A DNA stretch of 64,000 nt, taken from NCBI GenBank assembly GCA_020025535.1, contig JAHHRY010000004.1, positions 56,954-120,953 of the forward strand, read 5' to 3'. Numbering within the stretch: the stretch's first letter is position 1; each line of letters opens with the position of its first letter. Under the pieces are notes generated by a model, which searched no databases, had not been told where the DNA came from, and was given only the letters and a program-made list of their open reading frames with translations. Both the position numbers and the translations under genes were made by a program. Source of the DNA: Oscillospiraceae bacterium. GTDB lineage: Bacteria; Bacillota; Clostridia; Oscillospirales; Oscillospiraceae. Positions 33,846 to 40,993 of the stretch are shown in pieces.

Positions 33846-35411
33846 TTATTCAAACTCGGGTACGATATTGTGAACGATCTCCAGCAGTTCGCCGCTGCGG
33901 ACCATAGCCTCCACCTGACGGATGTCGGGCCAGATCTCACGGTCAACCGCCATGAATTCCACCTTCTCACGGACATGGCTGTAAATTGCCTCGCCCACAT
34001 TGGACAGGCCCTTGCCGAATTCGTTCTGCATACGGCGGATGTCGATGGCCTGGCAGGCGGTCAGCAGCTCGTAAGCCAGCACGGACAGGGTGTTCTGCAG
34101 GATGGTGCCGGCCTTTCTTGCTGCGGTGGTGCCCATGGAAACGAAGTCCTCCTGGTTAGCAGAAGAGGGGATGGAGTCCACGCAGGCAGGATGTGCCAGA
34201 ACCTTGTTTTCGGAAGTCATGGATGCTGCGGTGTACTGTACGATCATAAAGCCGCTGTTGACGCCGCCTTCGGTCGTCAGGAAGCGGGTCAGGCCGTTGG
34301 ACAGAGCAGCATTCACCATACGCTCGGTACGGCGCTCGGAAATGCCGGCCAGCTCGGAGCAGGCAATGCCCAGGAAGTCGAAGGGCAGAGCCATCGGTTC
34401 GCCGTGGAAGTTGCCGCCGGAGATAACCGCCTCGTCCTCGTTGAACAGCAGAGGGTTGTCGGTAACGGCATTCAGTTCGATTTCCACCTTGCTCAGGATA
34501 TATTCCAGAGCGTCGCGGACGGCGCCGTGAACCTGAGGGATGCAGCGCAGAGCATATGCGTCCTGCACACGGGCGCCCTTGCAGCGCTGCAGGATCTCGC
34601 AGTTGGTAGTCAGCATACGGATATTCCGGGCAACATGGATCTGTCCGCTGTGGCCTCTTACCGTGTGGACACGCTCCTCAAAGGCATCCAGCTGACCTGC
34701 CAGAGCGGTCAGGGTCATGGAGCTGATTACGTCAGCCAGCTGAGCGGCCTGAATCGTATCATACAGATGCAGGGCACCGACGCTGGTCATGGCGCAGGTA
34801 CCGTTGGTGACGCCCAGGCCTTCCTTGCTGACCAGAGTAGTCAGCGTGGGGATGCCGGCTCTCTTCATGGCTTCGGCACCGGTGAGCTTCTCGCCCTGAT
34901 ATACGGCTTCGCCGCGGCCCAGCAGCACCAGACCCATATGAGACAGAGGAGCCAGGTCGCCGGAAGCGCCCAGAGAGCCCTTCTGAGGAACCACGGGGGT
35001 GACGTGCTTATTCAGCATTTCCACCAGCATTTCCACCAGCACGGGACGGACACCGCTGACGCCGACGCACAGGGCATTGGCACGCAGCAGCATCATACCA
35101 CGAACTTCTTCCTCCAGGTAAGGATCGCCGGTACCGGTGCAGTGGCTCAGGATCAGATTGGTGGACAGCTGAGCACTCATCTCATCGGGAACCGCCACGG
35201 TGGCGAAATCGCCGAATCCGGTGGTAATACCGTAAGCAACACGCTTCTCAGCGGCAATTTTTTCTGCCAAAGCTCTGGAGCGTTCCATTTTCTTTTTTGC
35301 CTCGGGAGACAGCTCTACCTTGGCGCCAAATCTTGCAACTGCAATGAACTGCTCAAAAGTCAGGCTGTGGCCGTCGATCACTACGTGTTCAATCTTCTTA
35401 GGTTGTAACAT
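33846..35411 (-). CDS. hutH: histidine ammonia-lyase
   Basis: 521 aa. KGSLGASGDLAPLSHMGLVL contains the Ala-Ser-Gly triad that cyclises to the MIO electrophile. NFHGEPMALPFDF and SANQEDFVSMGTTAARKAG are also diagnostic. It deaminates histidine to urocanate. First gene of hutH-hutU-hutI-ftcD-fchA. Ribosome-binding site AAGGAAGG; promoter about 85 bases upstream. No hutC- or hutR-type regulator is adjacent. Confidence 0.96.
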   Translation of the reverse strand: MLQPKKIEHVVIDGHSLTFEQFIAVARFGAKVELSPEAKKKMERSRALAEKIAAEKRVAYGITTGFGDFATVAVPDEMSAQLSTNLILSHCTGTGDPYLEEEVRGMMLLRANALCVGVSGVRPVLVEMLVEMLNKHVTPVVPQKGSLGASGDLAPLSHMGLVLLGRGEAVYQGEKLTGAEAMKRAGIPTLTTLVSKEGLGVTNGTCAMTSVGALHLYDTIQAAQLADVISSMTLTALAGQLDAFEERVHTVRGHSGQIHVARNIRMLTTNCEILQRCKGARVQDAYALRCIPQVHGAVRDALEYILSKVEIELNAVTDNPLLFNEDEAVISGGNFHGEPMALPFDFLGIACSELAGISERRTERMVNAALSNGLTRFLTTEGGVNSGFMIVQYTAASMTSENKVLAHPACVDSIPSSANQEDFVSMGTTAARKAGTILQNTLSVLAYELLTACQAIDIRRMQNEFGKGLSNVGEAIYSHVREKVEFMAVDREIWPDIRQVEAMVRSGELLEIVHNIVPEFE

Positions 35412-35448
35412 TTACGAAATCCTTCCTTGTCTTAAAATTTGTAGTAAA

Positions 35449-35469
35449 CCGCTCTATTCACGAGAGCGG
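35449..35469 (-). promoter_or_regulatory. inverted repeat in the hutH leader
   Basis: CCGCTCT-N7-AGAGCGG lies between the promoter and the hutH start. It may be a regulator site or leader hairpin; nothing in the sequence decides between them. Confidence 0.4.
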
Positions 35470-35492
35470 CAATTCTCATCGCATACGGGCTC

Positions 35493-35520
35493 ATTATAAC
35501 ATATCATCCGGATTTTGCAA
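35493..35520 (-). promoter_or_regulatory. promoter of the hut operon
   Basis: On the minus strand TTGCAA (35515-35520), 16 bases, TATAAT (35493-35498). Confidence 0.75.
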
Positions 35521-35567
35521 CACCATCCAAGGGTCGCAGAGACGCAAAACAGGAAATTTTTTAGCGA

Positions 35568-35604
35568 AAAAGCCGAAAGGGCATCCAATACCCTTTCGGC
35601 TTTT
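35568..35604 (-). terminator. terminator of the nucleotidase-guanylate kinase gene
   Basis: AAAAGCCGAAAGGG pairs with CCCTTTCGGCTTTT (14 bp, 9-base loop), about 25 bases past the stop codon. The stem is flanked by A and T runs. Confidence 0.9.
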
Positions 35605-35627
35605 GTTTATGAGGCATAAAAAACGGC

Positions 35628-36734
35628 CTACAGTTTCAGCAGCTTGATGATTGTGTCCGCAGTCTCATCATAGCCGTTGTTGCGCACTACATAGTCGCAG
35701 ATTTCCTCGTTGCGCTTTTCGTGGTCGATGGAAATGATTCGGTTGACCTTGTCCTCATTCGTGCAATTCTTATCCAGAATGGAGGTCAGGAGCATTCTCC
35801 TGTCCCGCTTGATGTAAACGGTCGCTACATTCTTAAAATTGGTTTTGAGCGCCATGGCACCGCAGATATCCATGGTTGCCAGAACGATTTTTCCGTCAGC
35901 CAGAATCTTCTCCACGTCTTCCTTTTTGGAACCAAAACCGTGGCCTGCGTACATGGTGGACTCAAAAAGGCTTCCTTCATCCAGCATTTCAAAAAACTGC
36001 TGTTTGGAAATATAGGTATACCAGTCGTTTTCCTTCCGTGCAGTAGGGTCCTGCGTGGTGTAGCTCACCAGCTTCTGGAATTGATCCACTTTTTCCAGCA
36101 GCTTTTTGGCGACCTTTGTCTTACCGGAGCCGGAGGGGCCTACCAGCACCACGATTTCCGGTTTTTCCGCCGTGCCTTCCACATAGGAGTAGCTCGTGGT
36201 GATTACCTCCACCAGCTTCAAAAATTCCTCGTAATTATTCACCGCCAGCATACCCGTAGCCGACTGGTTCCAGGGACGGCGCATCAGAATGGGATAGGCC
36301 GCATTGGATTTGAACACATTGTGCATACCGTCATCAAAGAGAATATCCACGTTGAGTTTATCCTTCCGGGATCCCATGTAGATATGTTCCGGCGGGATTT
36401 CCGGGAATTCCTTCATAATCCGTTCCGCCCGGATTCCCATAAATTTCGGCGGTATGGAGGTGGAAATAAACACATCCGTCATCTTTGAGAGTTTCTGCAC
36501 AAATTCCTTGGCACCGGCGATCACCGGCTGATTGCGGAAGAACTCCGGATCTTCAAAAAATTCAAAAATCACATCCGCCCGGGTACCCAGTTTTCCCCAA
36601 TGATCCACCTCATAGATGGTGATTGGCGGGTCGAAACGGTATTTTTCATTAGCCAGTCGAATGGCATAGGGAATGCATTCCATCAGCAGGTCGTCCACAT
36701 CCAGCGCTGTGGACATACGAAATCGATTGCTCAT
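35628..36734 (-). CDS. fusion of a 5'-nucleotidase (NT5C-like HAD) domain and a guanylate kinase-like domain
   Basis: 368 aa. Residues 1-170: HAD-type fold starting with ALDVDDLL (the DxD nucleophile region at 12-15), FISTSIPPKFMG as motif II and NVDILFDDGMHNV as the late acidic motif, as in NT5C-like deoxyribonucleotidases. Residues 192-368: guanylate kinase-like, with VGPSGSGKT (198-206), VSYTTQDPTARKEND (the usual SxTTRxPRxxE) and DICGAMALK. The pairing suggests a purine nucleotide salvage or clean-up role, but neither substrate can be read directly. The ATG at 36734 follows GAGGTGAAG; upstream in-frame codons lie in the promoter. It is monocistronic. Confidence 0.75.
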   Translation of the reverse strand: MSNRFRMSTALDVDDLLMECIPYAIRLANEKYRFDPPITIYEVDHWGKLGTRADVIFEFFEDPEFFRNQPVIAGAKEFVQKLSKMTDVFISTSIPPKFMGIRAERIMKEFPEIPPEHIYMGSRKDKLNVDILFDDGMHNVFKSNAAYPILMRRPWNQSATGMLAVNNYEEFLKLVEVITTSYSYVEGTAEKPEIVVLVGPSGSGKTKVAKKLLEKVDQFQKLVSYTTQDPTARKENDWYTYISKQQFFEMLDEGSLFESTMYAGHGFGSKKEDVEKILADGKIVLATMDICGAMALKTNFKNVATVYIKRDRRMLLTSILDKNCTNEDKVNRIISIDHEKRNEEICDYVVRNNGYDETADTIIKLLKL

Positions 36735-36754
36735 AATCTTCACCTCATGTGCGT

Positions 36755-36782
36755 AGTATAGCACATTTTTGACAAAACACAA
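36755..36782 (-). promoter_or_regulatory. promoter of the nucleotidase-guanylate kinase gene
   Basis: On the minus strand TTGTGT (36777-36782), 16 bases, TATACT (36755-36760), with an extended -10 TGC just before it. Confidence 0.6.
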
Positions 36783-37035
36783 CTGCCGGTCTTTTGTTCC
36801 GGCTTTCTTCCCTCCGCCCGGGGCGGCACCCCCGCACCGGGAAAGTGAAAGGTACGCAGGAGGCTTCCCTCTGTTTTTTCTGCCGTCCGGATGTGCTTTT
36901 CCGTAATCCGGTTGCCCCCCGCCTGGGCGGAAGATGGACCGTTATGAATCTGCCGGTGCACCCCTGTACCGAGCAGATCAGTGGTTTTTTCGCCCCGCCC
37001 CTCAAAATACCATGCCAAAAGGGAAAAATATTGCG
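36783..37035. other. intergenic region without a recognised gene
   Basis: GC-rich gap between two divergent promoters. No credible reading frame, RNA or terminator was recognised. Confidence 0.5.
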
Positions 37036-37064
37036 ATGTAAAGGGTTGTAGCGGGAATGTAAAG
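37036..37064 (+). repeat. direct repeat ATGTAAAG upstream of the XRE regulator
   Basis: ATGTAAAG occurs at 37036-37043 and again at 37057-37064, 21 bases apart (two helical turns), just upstream of the predicted -35 box. A candidate operator for autoregulation. Confidence 0.35.
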
Positions 37065-37073
37065 TCCGGTTGG

Positions 37074-37102
37074 TAGACAAAAATACGACAAAATGGTAAG
37101 AT
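37074..37102 (+). promoter_or_regulatory. promoter of the XRE regulator gene
   Basis: TAGACA (37074-37079), 17 bases, TAAGAT (37097-37102), about 30 bases before the GTG start. Moderate match. Confidence 0.45.
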
Positions 37103-37131
37103 AGGTTCACAAGCCGAAAGGAGATAACACC

Positions 37132-37743
37132 GTGAAACTATGCGACAAAATTCTGATGCTGCGGAAAAAGATGGGACTGTCTCAGGAAGAGCTTGCGGCA
37201 AAGCTGGGCGTATCCCGTCAGGCGGTGTCCAGATGGGAAGTAGGCTCTGCCCAGCCGGATGCCTCCAACGTGCTGCAATTAAGCAGACTGTTTTGCGTTA
37301 CCGCAGATTATCTGCTCAACGATGAATGTGAAAGTGACCGGGACGTGCCTGCGGTAAAATCCGCGGAGCAGAACCTGAAACATAAAATGTACCGAATGGC
37401 AGGAGCTGTTATGGCAGGATTGGGTCTTCTGGGAAATTTTGTGATATACGTGATTTCCCGGTGTGTAAAGGTTCTTGCTCCGCTTTCCTACTATGACGAA
37501 GCAAATCAATGCACCATGTACCTGTACGACGGCCAGCTCAGAATCAACTACAGCTATTTTTTGCAGGAGTACCGCCTGCACGCACTGGTTGTAATTCTGG
37601 GCATTCTCGCGGCGGCAGGTCTGGCTTTGCTTTTGTGGAATACCCCGGCTGTCAGGCAGGGGGTGCAGAAGCACTTCCGCAAAAGCCCGGGCGAGCTGGA
37701 ATACGATTCCAGACAGGAAAACCGCGAAGATTCTCATACATAA
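37132..37743 (+). CDS. membrane-attached XRE-family transcriptional regulator
   Basis: 203 aa. Residues about 1-65 are an XRE/Cro-type helix-turn-helix (KKMGLSQEELAAKLGVSRQA, then VSRWEVG). Two probable membrane helices follow, around 85-105 and 145-168, with a soluble loop between them, and a charged C-terminal tail. The protein would hold the DNA-binding domain at the inner face of the membrane, as in one-component membrane regulators. AAAGGAGAT precedes the GTG start. The signal and targets are unknown; no partner gene is in the same operon. Confidence 0.8.
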   Translation: MKLCDKILMLRKKMGLSQEELAAKLGVSRQAVSRWEVGSAQPDASNVLQLSRLFCVTADYLLNDECESDRDVPAVKSAEQNLKHKMYRMAGAVMAGLGLLGNFVIYVISRCVKVLAPLSYYDEANQCTMYLYDGQLRINYSYFLQEYRLHALVVILGILAAAGLALLLWNTPAVRQGVQKHFRKSPGELEYDSRQENREDSHT

Positions 37744-37749
37744 TAAGGA

Positions 37750-37795
37750 AAAGCCCCGGAACGTGTGCAGTTTACACACTCCGGGGCTTTATTTC
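37750..37795 (+). terminator. terminator of the XRE regulator gene
   Basis: AAAGCCCCGGA pairs with TCCGGGGCTTT, with an inner GTGTG/CACAC pairing; TTTATTT follows. Confidence 0.9.
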
Positions 37796-37954
37796 TGTGT
37801 TTTCCGGCTATACCCGGGGGATATCCTCCGGGATGCCTGTTCTTTGGAAGAAACCGCATTCCTTATTCTAAGGTTTCCACTTTTGTTTATTTGAAGAGCT
37901 AACTATATCAAAATATTTCTCACACTTATTCAGAGTAAGTTAATGGAAATCCCT

Positions 37955-37979
37955 AAGCAGCCCCATAAAAGGGCTGCTT
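37955..37979. terminator. terminator-like hairpin downstream of the AT-rich lipoprotein gene
   Basis: AAGCAGCCC pairs with GGGCTGCTT (9 bp, 7-base loop). It could end the minus-strand lipoprotein transcript. Confidence 0.6.
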
Positions 37980-38015
37980 TGTCAGATAAGTAGAGAATAA
38001 ACCAGCAATCCTTTT

Positions 38016-39140
38016 TTATTCATCAAACTGATTTAAATCAATATCAAAAAATTCTCCACTTCCTTCATTGTTTACATAACAATCGTTTCTATAATTTCCA
38101 AGATATATATGCCCATAATTATAGTAAACATTATGGGAAAGATGCATGTTTTCATAAAGTACTTTAATCGAATTATCTATTTTATTGCATTTCAAAATAA
38201 TATGTCTTGAGTATAAAGACATAGCAGCATTTTTTTCACAAACAGAAAACGATATATAAATATTATTTTTATATTCTTCTAACGAACAATTTGTATAACC
38301 GTAATCATCTGGCAGGTCGATATCAAAAAGTGTAGATAACTTGTTATTTTTGTATTCATAAATCGTAAATTTTGATAAATCAAAATCCACATAGGTTGTC
38401 TGATATCCCAATACATATAATTCGTCATTATTATAATTTATACTTTTAATATATATGTCTGGTAAAGAACAAACTTTTTTTATTAATTCACCTGACTTAG
38501 TATATAAATAGAAATTATAAATACCGGTATTTGTTATAACAAGCAGTTCATTATTGTCAGTAAGTACTAAGTCACTTAAATGTCCAGATGATAAACCCAG
38601 CTCAAATTGATTAATTTCTTCACCGCTATAATTAATCTCAACTATACTCGTTTTTCTTTGTTCATCCCTAGTAGTAGACACAAAAAATATTGAATCCCCA
38701 AAATTAAAGTGATCCAAACTAGTGTTTTCTATTTCATATATTTTCTTATAATTTAATTCCTCATCAATGTAATTAATAGATACTTTATACATCTCTTTAC
38801 CAGATTGAAAATTCAGTGTTGTCAATGCAAAATATACTTTATTGTCTTTATAAAGCACTTCATCAACAATTAGAGAATCTTCAGGTTCATAGCTATATAC
38901 AAGCTCCTCATTCTTATACAAATGAAAATAATCTCCACGCTTCCCATTGCTATAAAAGCCTTCACTATATTCCCATTCTTCGTTTATATAATGTCGGCTC
39001 CAATCTTCATGAGATGCTTCCGTATATTTAAAGCTTAAATTATCATATTGCTTGACAAGCTTTGGTGTGGGATGGAATAAACTACAACCTGTCAATAATA
39101 AAGTAAACATGCACGATAATGATAGGAATAGTTTCTTCAT
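38016..39140 (-). CDS. AT-rich hypothetical lipoprotein
   Basis: 374 aa. The lipobox is LLTGC (Cys19). The rest is rich in Asn, Ile, Lys and Tyr and in short beta-strand-like stretches such as YNNDELYVLGY and DNNELLVITNTGIYNFYLY, suggesting a propeller-like extracellular protein, but no family is recognised. Base composition is strikingly AT-rich compared with the GC-rich neighbours, and codon use favours A/T endings, which points to recent acquisition. The ATG at 39140 is preferred over an in-frame TTG at 39152 because the GAAAGG site abuts the TTG. It lies next to a tRNA-Leu gene, a common insertion locale. Confidence 0.65.
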   Translation of the reverse strand: MKKLFLSLSCMFTLLLTGCSLFHPTPKLVKQYDNLSFKYTEASHEDWSRHYINEEWEYSEGFYSNGKRGDYFHLYKNEELVYSYEPEDSLIVDEVLYKDNKVYFALTTLNFQSGKEMYKVSINYIDEELNYKKIYEIENTSLDHFNFGDSIFFVSTTRDEQRKTSIVEINYSGEEINQFELGLSSGHLSDLVLTDNNELLVITNTGIYNFYLYTKSGELIKKVCSLPDIYIKSINYNNDELYVLGYQTTYVDFDLSKFTIYEYKNNKLSTLFDIDLPDDYGYTNCSLEEYKNNIYISFSVCEKNAAMSLYSRHIILKCNKIDNSIKVLYENMHLSHNVYYNYGHIYLGNYRNDCYVNNEGSGEFFDIDLNQFDE

Positions 39141-39252
39141 AGATTGCCACAACCTTTCAAATTTATAATATGTTTTGTTATTTCCAAAATTTTACTTATG
39201 TCTAAATTGTACCATAGGTTATCTGGAATTTACTATTCTATTGTAAACTAAA

Positions 39253-39281
39253 AGGGTTGACACGTCAATCGTATCAACCCT
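39253..39281 (-). terminator. terminator after tRNA-Leu
   Basis: On the minus strand AGGGTTGA pairs with TCAACCCT and is followed by TTTAGTTT. It starts about 13 bases past the CCA end of the tRNA. Confidence 0.75.
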
Positions 39282-39293
39282 ATGCTTTCAATT

Positions 39294-39380
39294 TGGTGCC
39301 GCTGACCGGGATCGAACCGGTACGCTTTTTACGGCGAGGGATTTTAAGTCCCTTGTGTCTGCCTATTCCACCACAGCGGC
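39294..39380 (-). tRNA. tRNA-Leu (anticodon UAA)
   Basis: 87 bases including an encoded 3' CCA. The acceptor stem GCCGCTG pairs with CAGCGGC, with discriminator A. The anticodon loop around CTTAAAA gives UAA, which reads leucine codons UUA/UUG. The long variable arm (CCTCGCCGTAAAAAGCG region) and the T-loop GGTTCGATCC confirm a class II tRNA. Confidence 0.96.
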
Positions 39381-39390
39381 AAGTAGAAAC

Positions 39391-39419
39391 ATTTTACCAC
39401 ACTTCCTCTGCCCCGTCAA
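39391..39419 (-). promoter_or_regulatory. promoter of tRNA-Leu
   Basis: On the minus strand TTGACG (39414-39419), 17 bases, TAAAAT (39391-39396), about ten bases before the mature tRNA. Confidence 0.8.
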
Positions 39420-39449
39420 GCCGCGAATCTTCAAATCCACCCCCGCCTC

Positions 39450-39478
39450 TTGACAACAAATGAAAACGGTTGTATAAT
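39450..39478 (+). promoter_or_regulatory. promoter of the queT leader
   Basis: TTGACA (39450-39455), 17 bases, TATAAT (39473-39478): a perfect sigma-A consensus placed just before the riboswitch. Confidence 0.9.
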
Positions 39479-39493
39479 GCCATCGCTTTAATA

Positions 39494-39533
39494 GGACAGT
39501 TCGTGACCATCCTGTCGGTAAACAAAACTAGGG
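39494..39533 (+). promoter_or_regulatory. preQ1-I-type riboswitch upstream of queT
   Basis: The stem GACAG (39495-39499) / CTGTC (39512-39516) encloses a TTCGTGACCAT loop and is followed by the A-rich tail GGTAAACAAAACTAGGG. Size, H-type pseudoknot layout and tail closely resemble the small preQ1-I aptamer. The gene it controls is a queuosine-precursor transporter, the expected target. A terminator hairpin begins only seven bases later, so ligand binding probably favours termination. Confidence 0.75.
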
Positions 39534-39539
39534 AAACGG

Positions 39540-39564
39540 ATGGGTGCTTCGTGCGCCCATTTTT
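39540..39564 (+). terminator. riboswitch-controlled terminator in the queT leader
   Basis: ATGGGTGC pairs with GCGCCCAT around TTCGT and is followed by TTTT. It lies between the preQ1 aptamer and the queT ribosome-binding site. Confidence 0.8.
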
Positions 39565-39585
39565 CGTTTTCGGGAAGGATTTTTT

Positions 39586-40101
39586 ATGAAAAAAGGAACC
39601 CGTTATCTGACACAGGCCGCCGCAATGGCAGCCCTGTACGCCGTACTCACCCACCTGCAGAATCTGCTGATTCCGGACTCTGCCAGCATGGCCATTCAAT
39701 TCCGGGCATCGGAAGCCATGTGCATACTGGCATTCTTTACCCCCGCAGCCATCCCCGGCCTTACGCTGGGATGCCTGCTGTTCAACATCACCTCCGGAGC
39801 AGCTCTGCCGCTGGATTTTCTCATCGGCAGCTTTGCCACTTTGCTGGCAACCGGCGGTATGTGGCTGACCCGGAAAGTCACCATCCATGGCTTTCCTCTG
39901 CCGGGAATGCTGATGCCGGCCATCGCCAACGCCTTTCTGGTTGGCTGGGAGCTGTCTGTCTACATCGGCGGCGGTTTCTGGATCAATGCCCTGTATGTTG
40001 CCATCGGCGAAGTCTCCGTGCTGCTGACGCTGGGTTCCCTGCTGTTTTACGCTGTCAAATCCAGAAATCTCCAGCGGCTGTTCTGGCATCCAGCCGACTG
40101 A
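39586..40101 (+). CDS. queT: queuosine precursor transporter (QueT family)
   Basis: 171 aa integral membrane protein with about five to six hydrophobic helices. ALYAVLTHLQN, QFRASEAMCILAFFTP and LTLGCLLFNI are typical of QueT, the substrate-specific component of an energy-coupling-factor transporter for preQ1 or related precursors. GGGAAGGA precedes the ATG at 39586. It is controlled by the upstream preQ1-type riboswitch. The ECF energy-coupling genes are not in this window. The 3' end overlaps the convergent pseudouridine synthase gene by 47 bases. Confidence 0.9.
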   Translation: MKKGTRYLTQAAAMAALYAVLTHLQNLLIPDSASMAIQFRASEAMCILAFFTPAAIPGLTLGCLLFNITSGAALPLDFLIGSFATLLATGGMWLTRKVTIHGFPLPGMLMPAIANAFLVGWELSVYIGGGFWINALYVAIGEVSVLLTLGSLLFYAVKSRNLQRLFWHPAD

Positions 40102-40933
40102 CAAGCTGTAACTTTTCCCCGGTAACGGGATGGATAAATTCCAGACTGCGGGCACCCAGAAGCTGGGACTGCAAGCCGAATTTCCGGGAAAATGCCTGAG
40201 ATTCTTCCGTGCCGTACTGCGGATCCCCCAGTATGGGAAAGCCCATGTGGGCACAATGCAGCCGCAGCTGATGGGTACGTCCCGTCACCGGCCGCAGCGA
40301 AAGCAGGCTGCAGGACCGGAACTTTTCCAGAACGGTGTATTCCGTTACGGAAGGTTTCCCCTCCGGGGCGATATACCGCAGCAGACTGGGAAGCGGTCTG
40401 CGGGCAATGGGCGCATCAATGGTGCCCTGCATTGTCTCCGGGGTGCCGTACACCATGGCATGGTAAATTTTCACCATGGGCACGTTCTGCAGCAGATTAT
40501 GGACATGGGAATTTTTTGCCAGAAGAACAATGCCGAAGGTATCCCGGTCCAGCCGGGTCACCGGATGAAAGGCAGATTTCTGCCCTGTTTTCCGGTAGTA
40601 GCCCGCCACCAGATTGGCAAGCGTCCCGTCATTTCTCGATCTGGACGGGTGAATCAGCATCCCCGCCGGTTTATCCACCGCCAGCAGGTGCTCGTCTTCA
40701 TAAATTACCGTGAGATTTCCCTCTTCCGGAGGATATTCCGGCTCCGGTTCATCCAGCGGCACCGTAATCACATCCCCCGGCCGGACGGGATAATCCGTAT
40801 GCCGGGGCACACCGTTTACCAGAATACCGTCTTTCCATTTCAGGCGGTTCATCAGCCCGGAGGAAATGCCCATTTCCTCCCTGAGGAAACCGGACAGCCG
40901 TCCCGAGCGAACCGCCGTATGTGTCAATTCCAT
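40055..40933 (-). CDS. RluA-family pseudouridine synthase
   Basis: 292 aa. An N-terminal S4-like region (SGLMNRLKWKDGILVNGV) is followed by the catalytic domain with VTRLDRDTFGIVLLAKN (catalytic Asp in RLDRDT) and PVTGRTHQLRLHCAHMG. It isomerises specific uridines in rRNA or tRNA; the exact target cannot be told. The ATG at 40933 is chosen because longer in-frame starts fall inside the terminator hairpin of the upstream MATE gene. Confidence 0.9.
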   Translation of the reverse strand: MELTHTAVRSGRLSGFLREEMGISSGLMNRLKWKDGILVNGVPRHTDYPVRPGDVITVPLDEPEPEYPPEEGNLTVIYEDEHLLAVDKPAGMLIHPSRSRNDGTLANLVAGYYRKTGQKSAFHPVTRLDRDTFGIVLLAKNSHVHNLLQNVPMVKIYHAMVYGTPETMQGTIDAPIARRPLPSLLRYIAPEGKPSVTEYTVLEKFRSCSLLSLRPVTGRTHQLRLHCAHMGFPILGDPQYGTEESQAFSRKFGLQSQLLGARSLEFIHPVTGEKLQLVSRLDARTAAGDFWI

Positions 40934-40956
40934 AATCATCACCCGCCAAGTCAAAA

Positions 40957-40989
40957 GCGCCCCATTTGTGTGCATCACAAATGGGGTGC
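40957..40989 (-). terminator. terminator of the MATE transporter gene
   Basis: GCGCCCCATTTGTG pairs with CACAAATGGGGTGC (14 bp with one wobble, TGCAT loop); on the minus strand a TTTT run follows. It lies four bases after the MATE stop codon. Confidence 0.85.
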
Positions 40990-40993
40990 ATTT

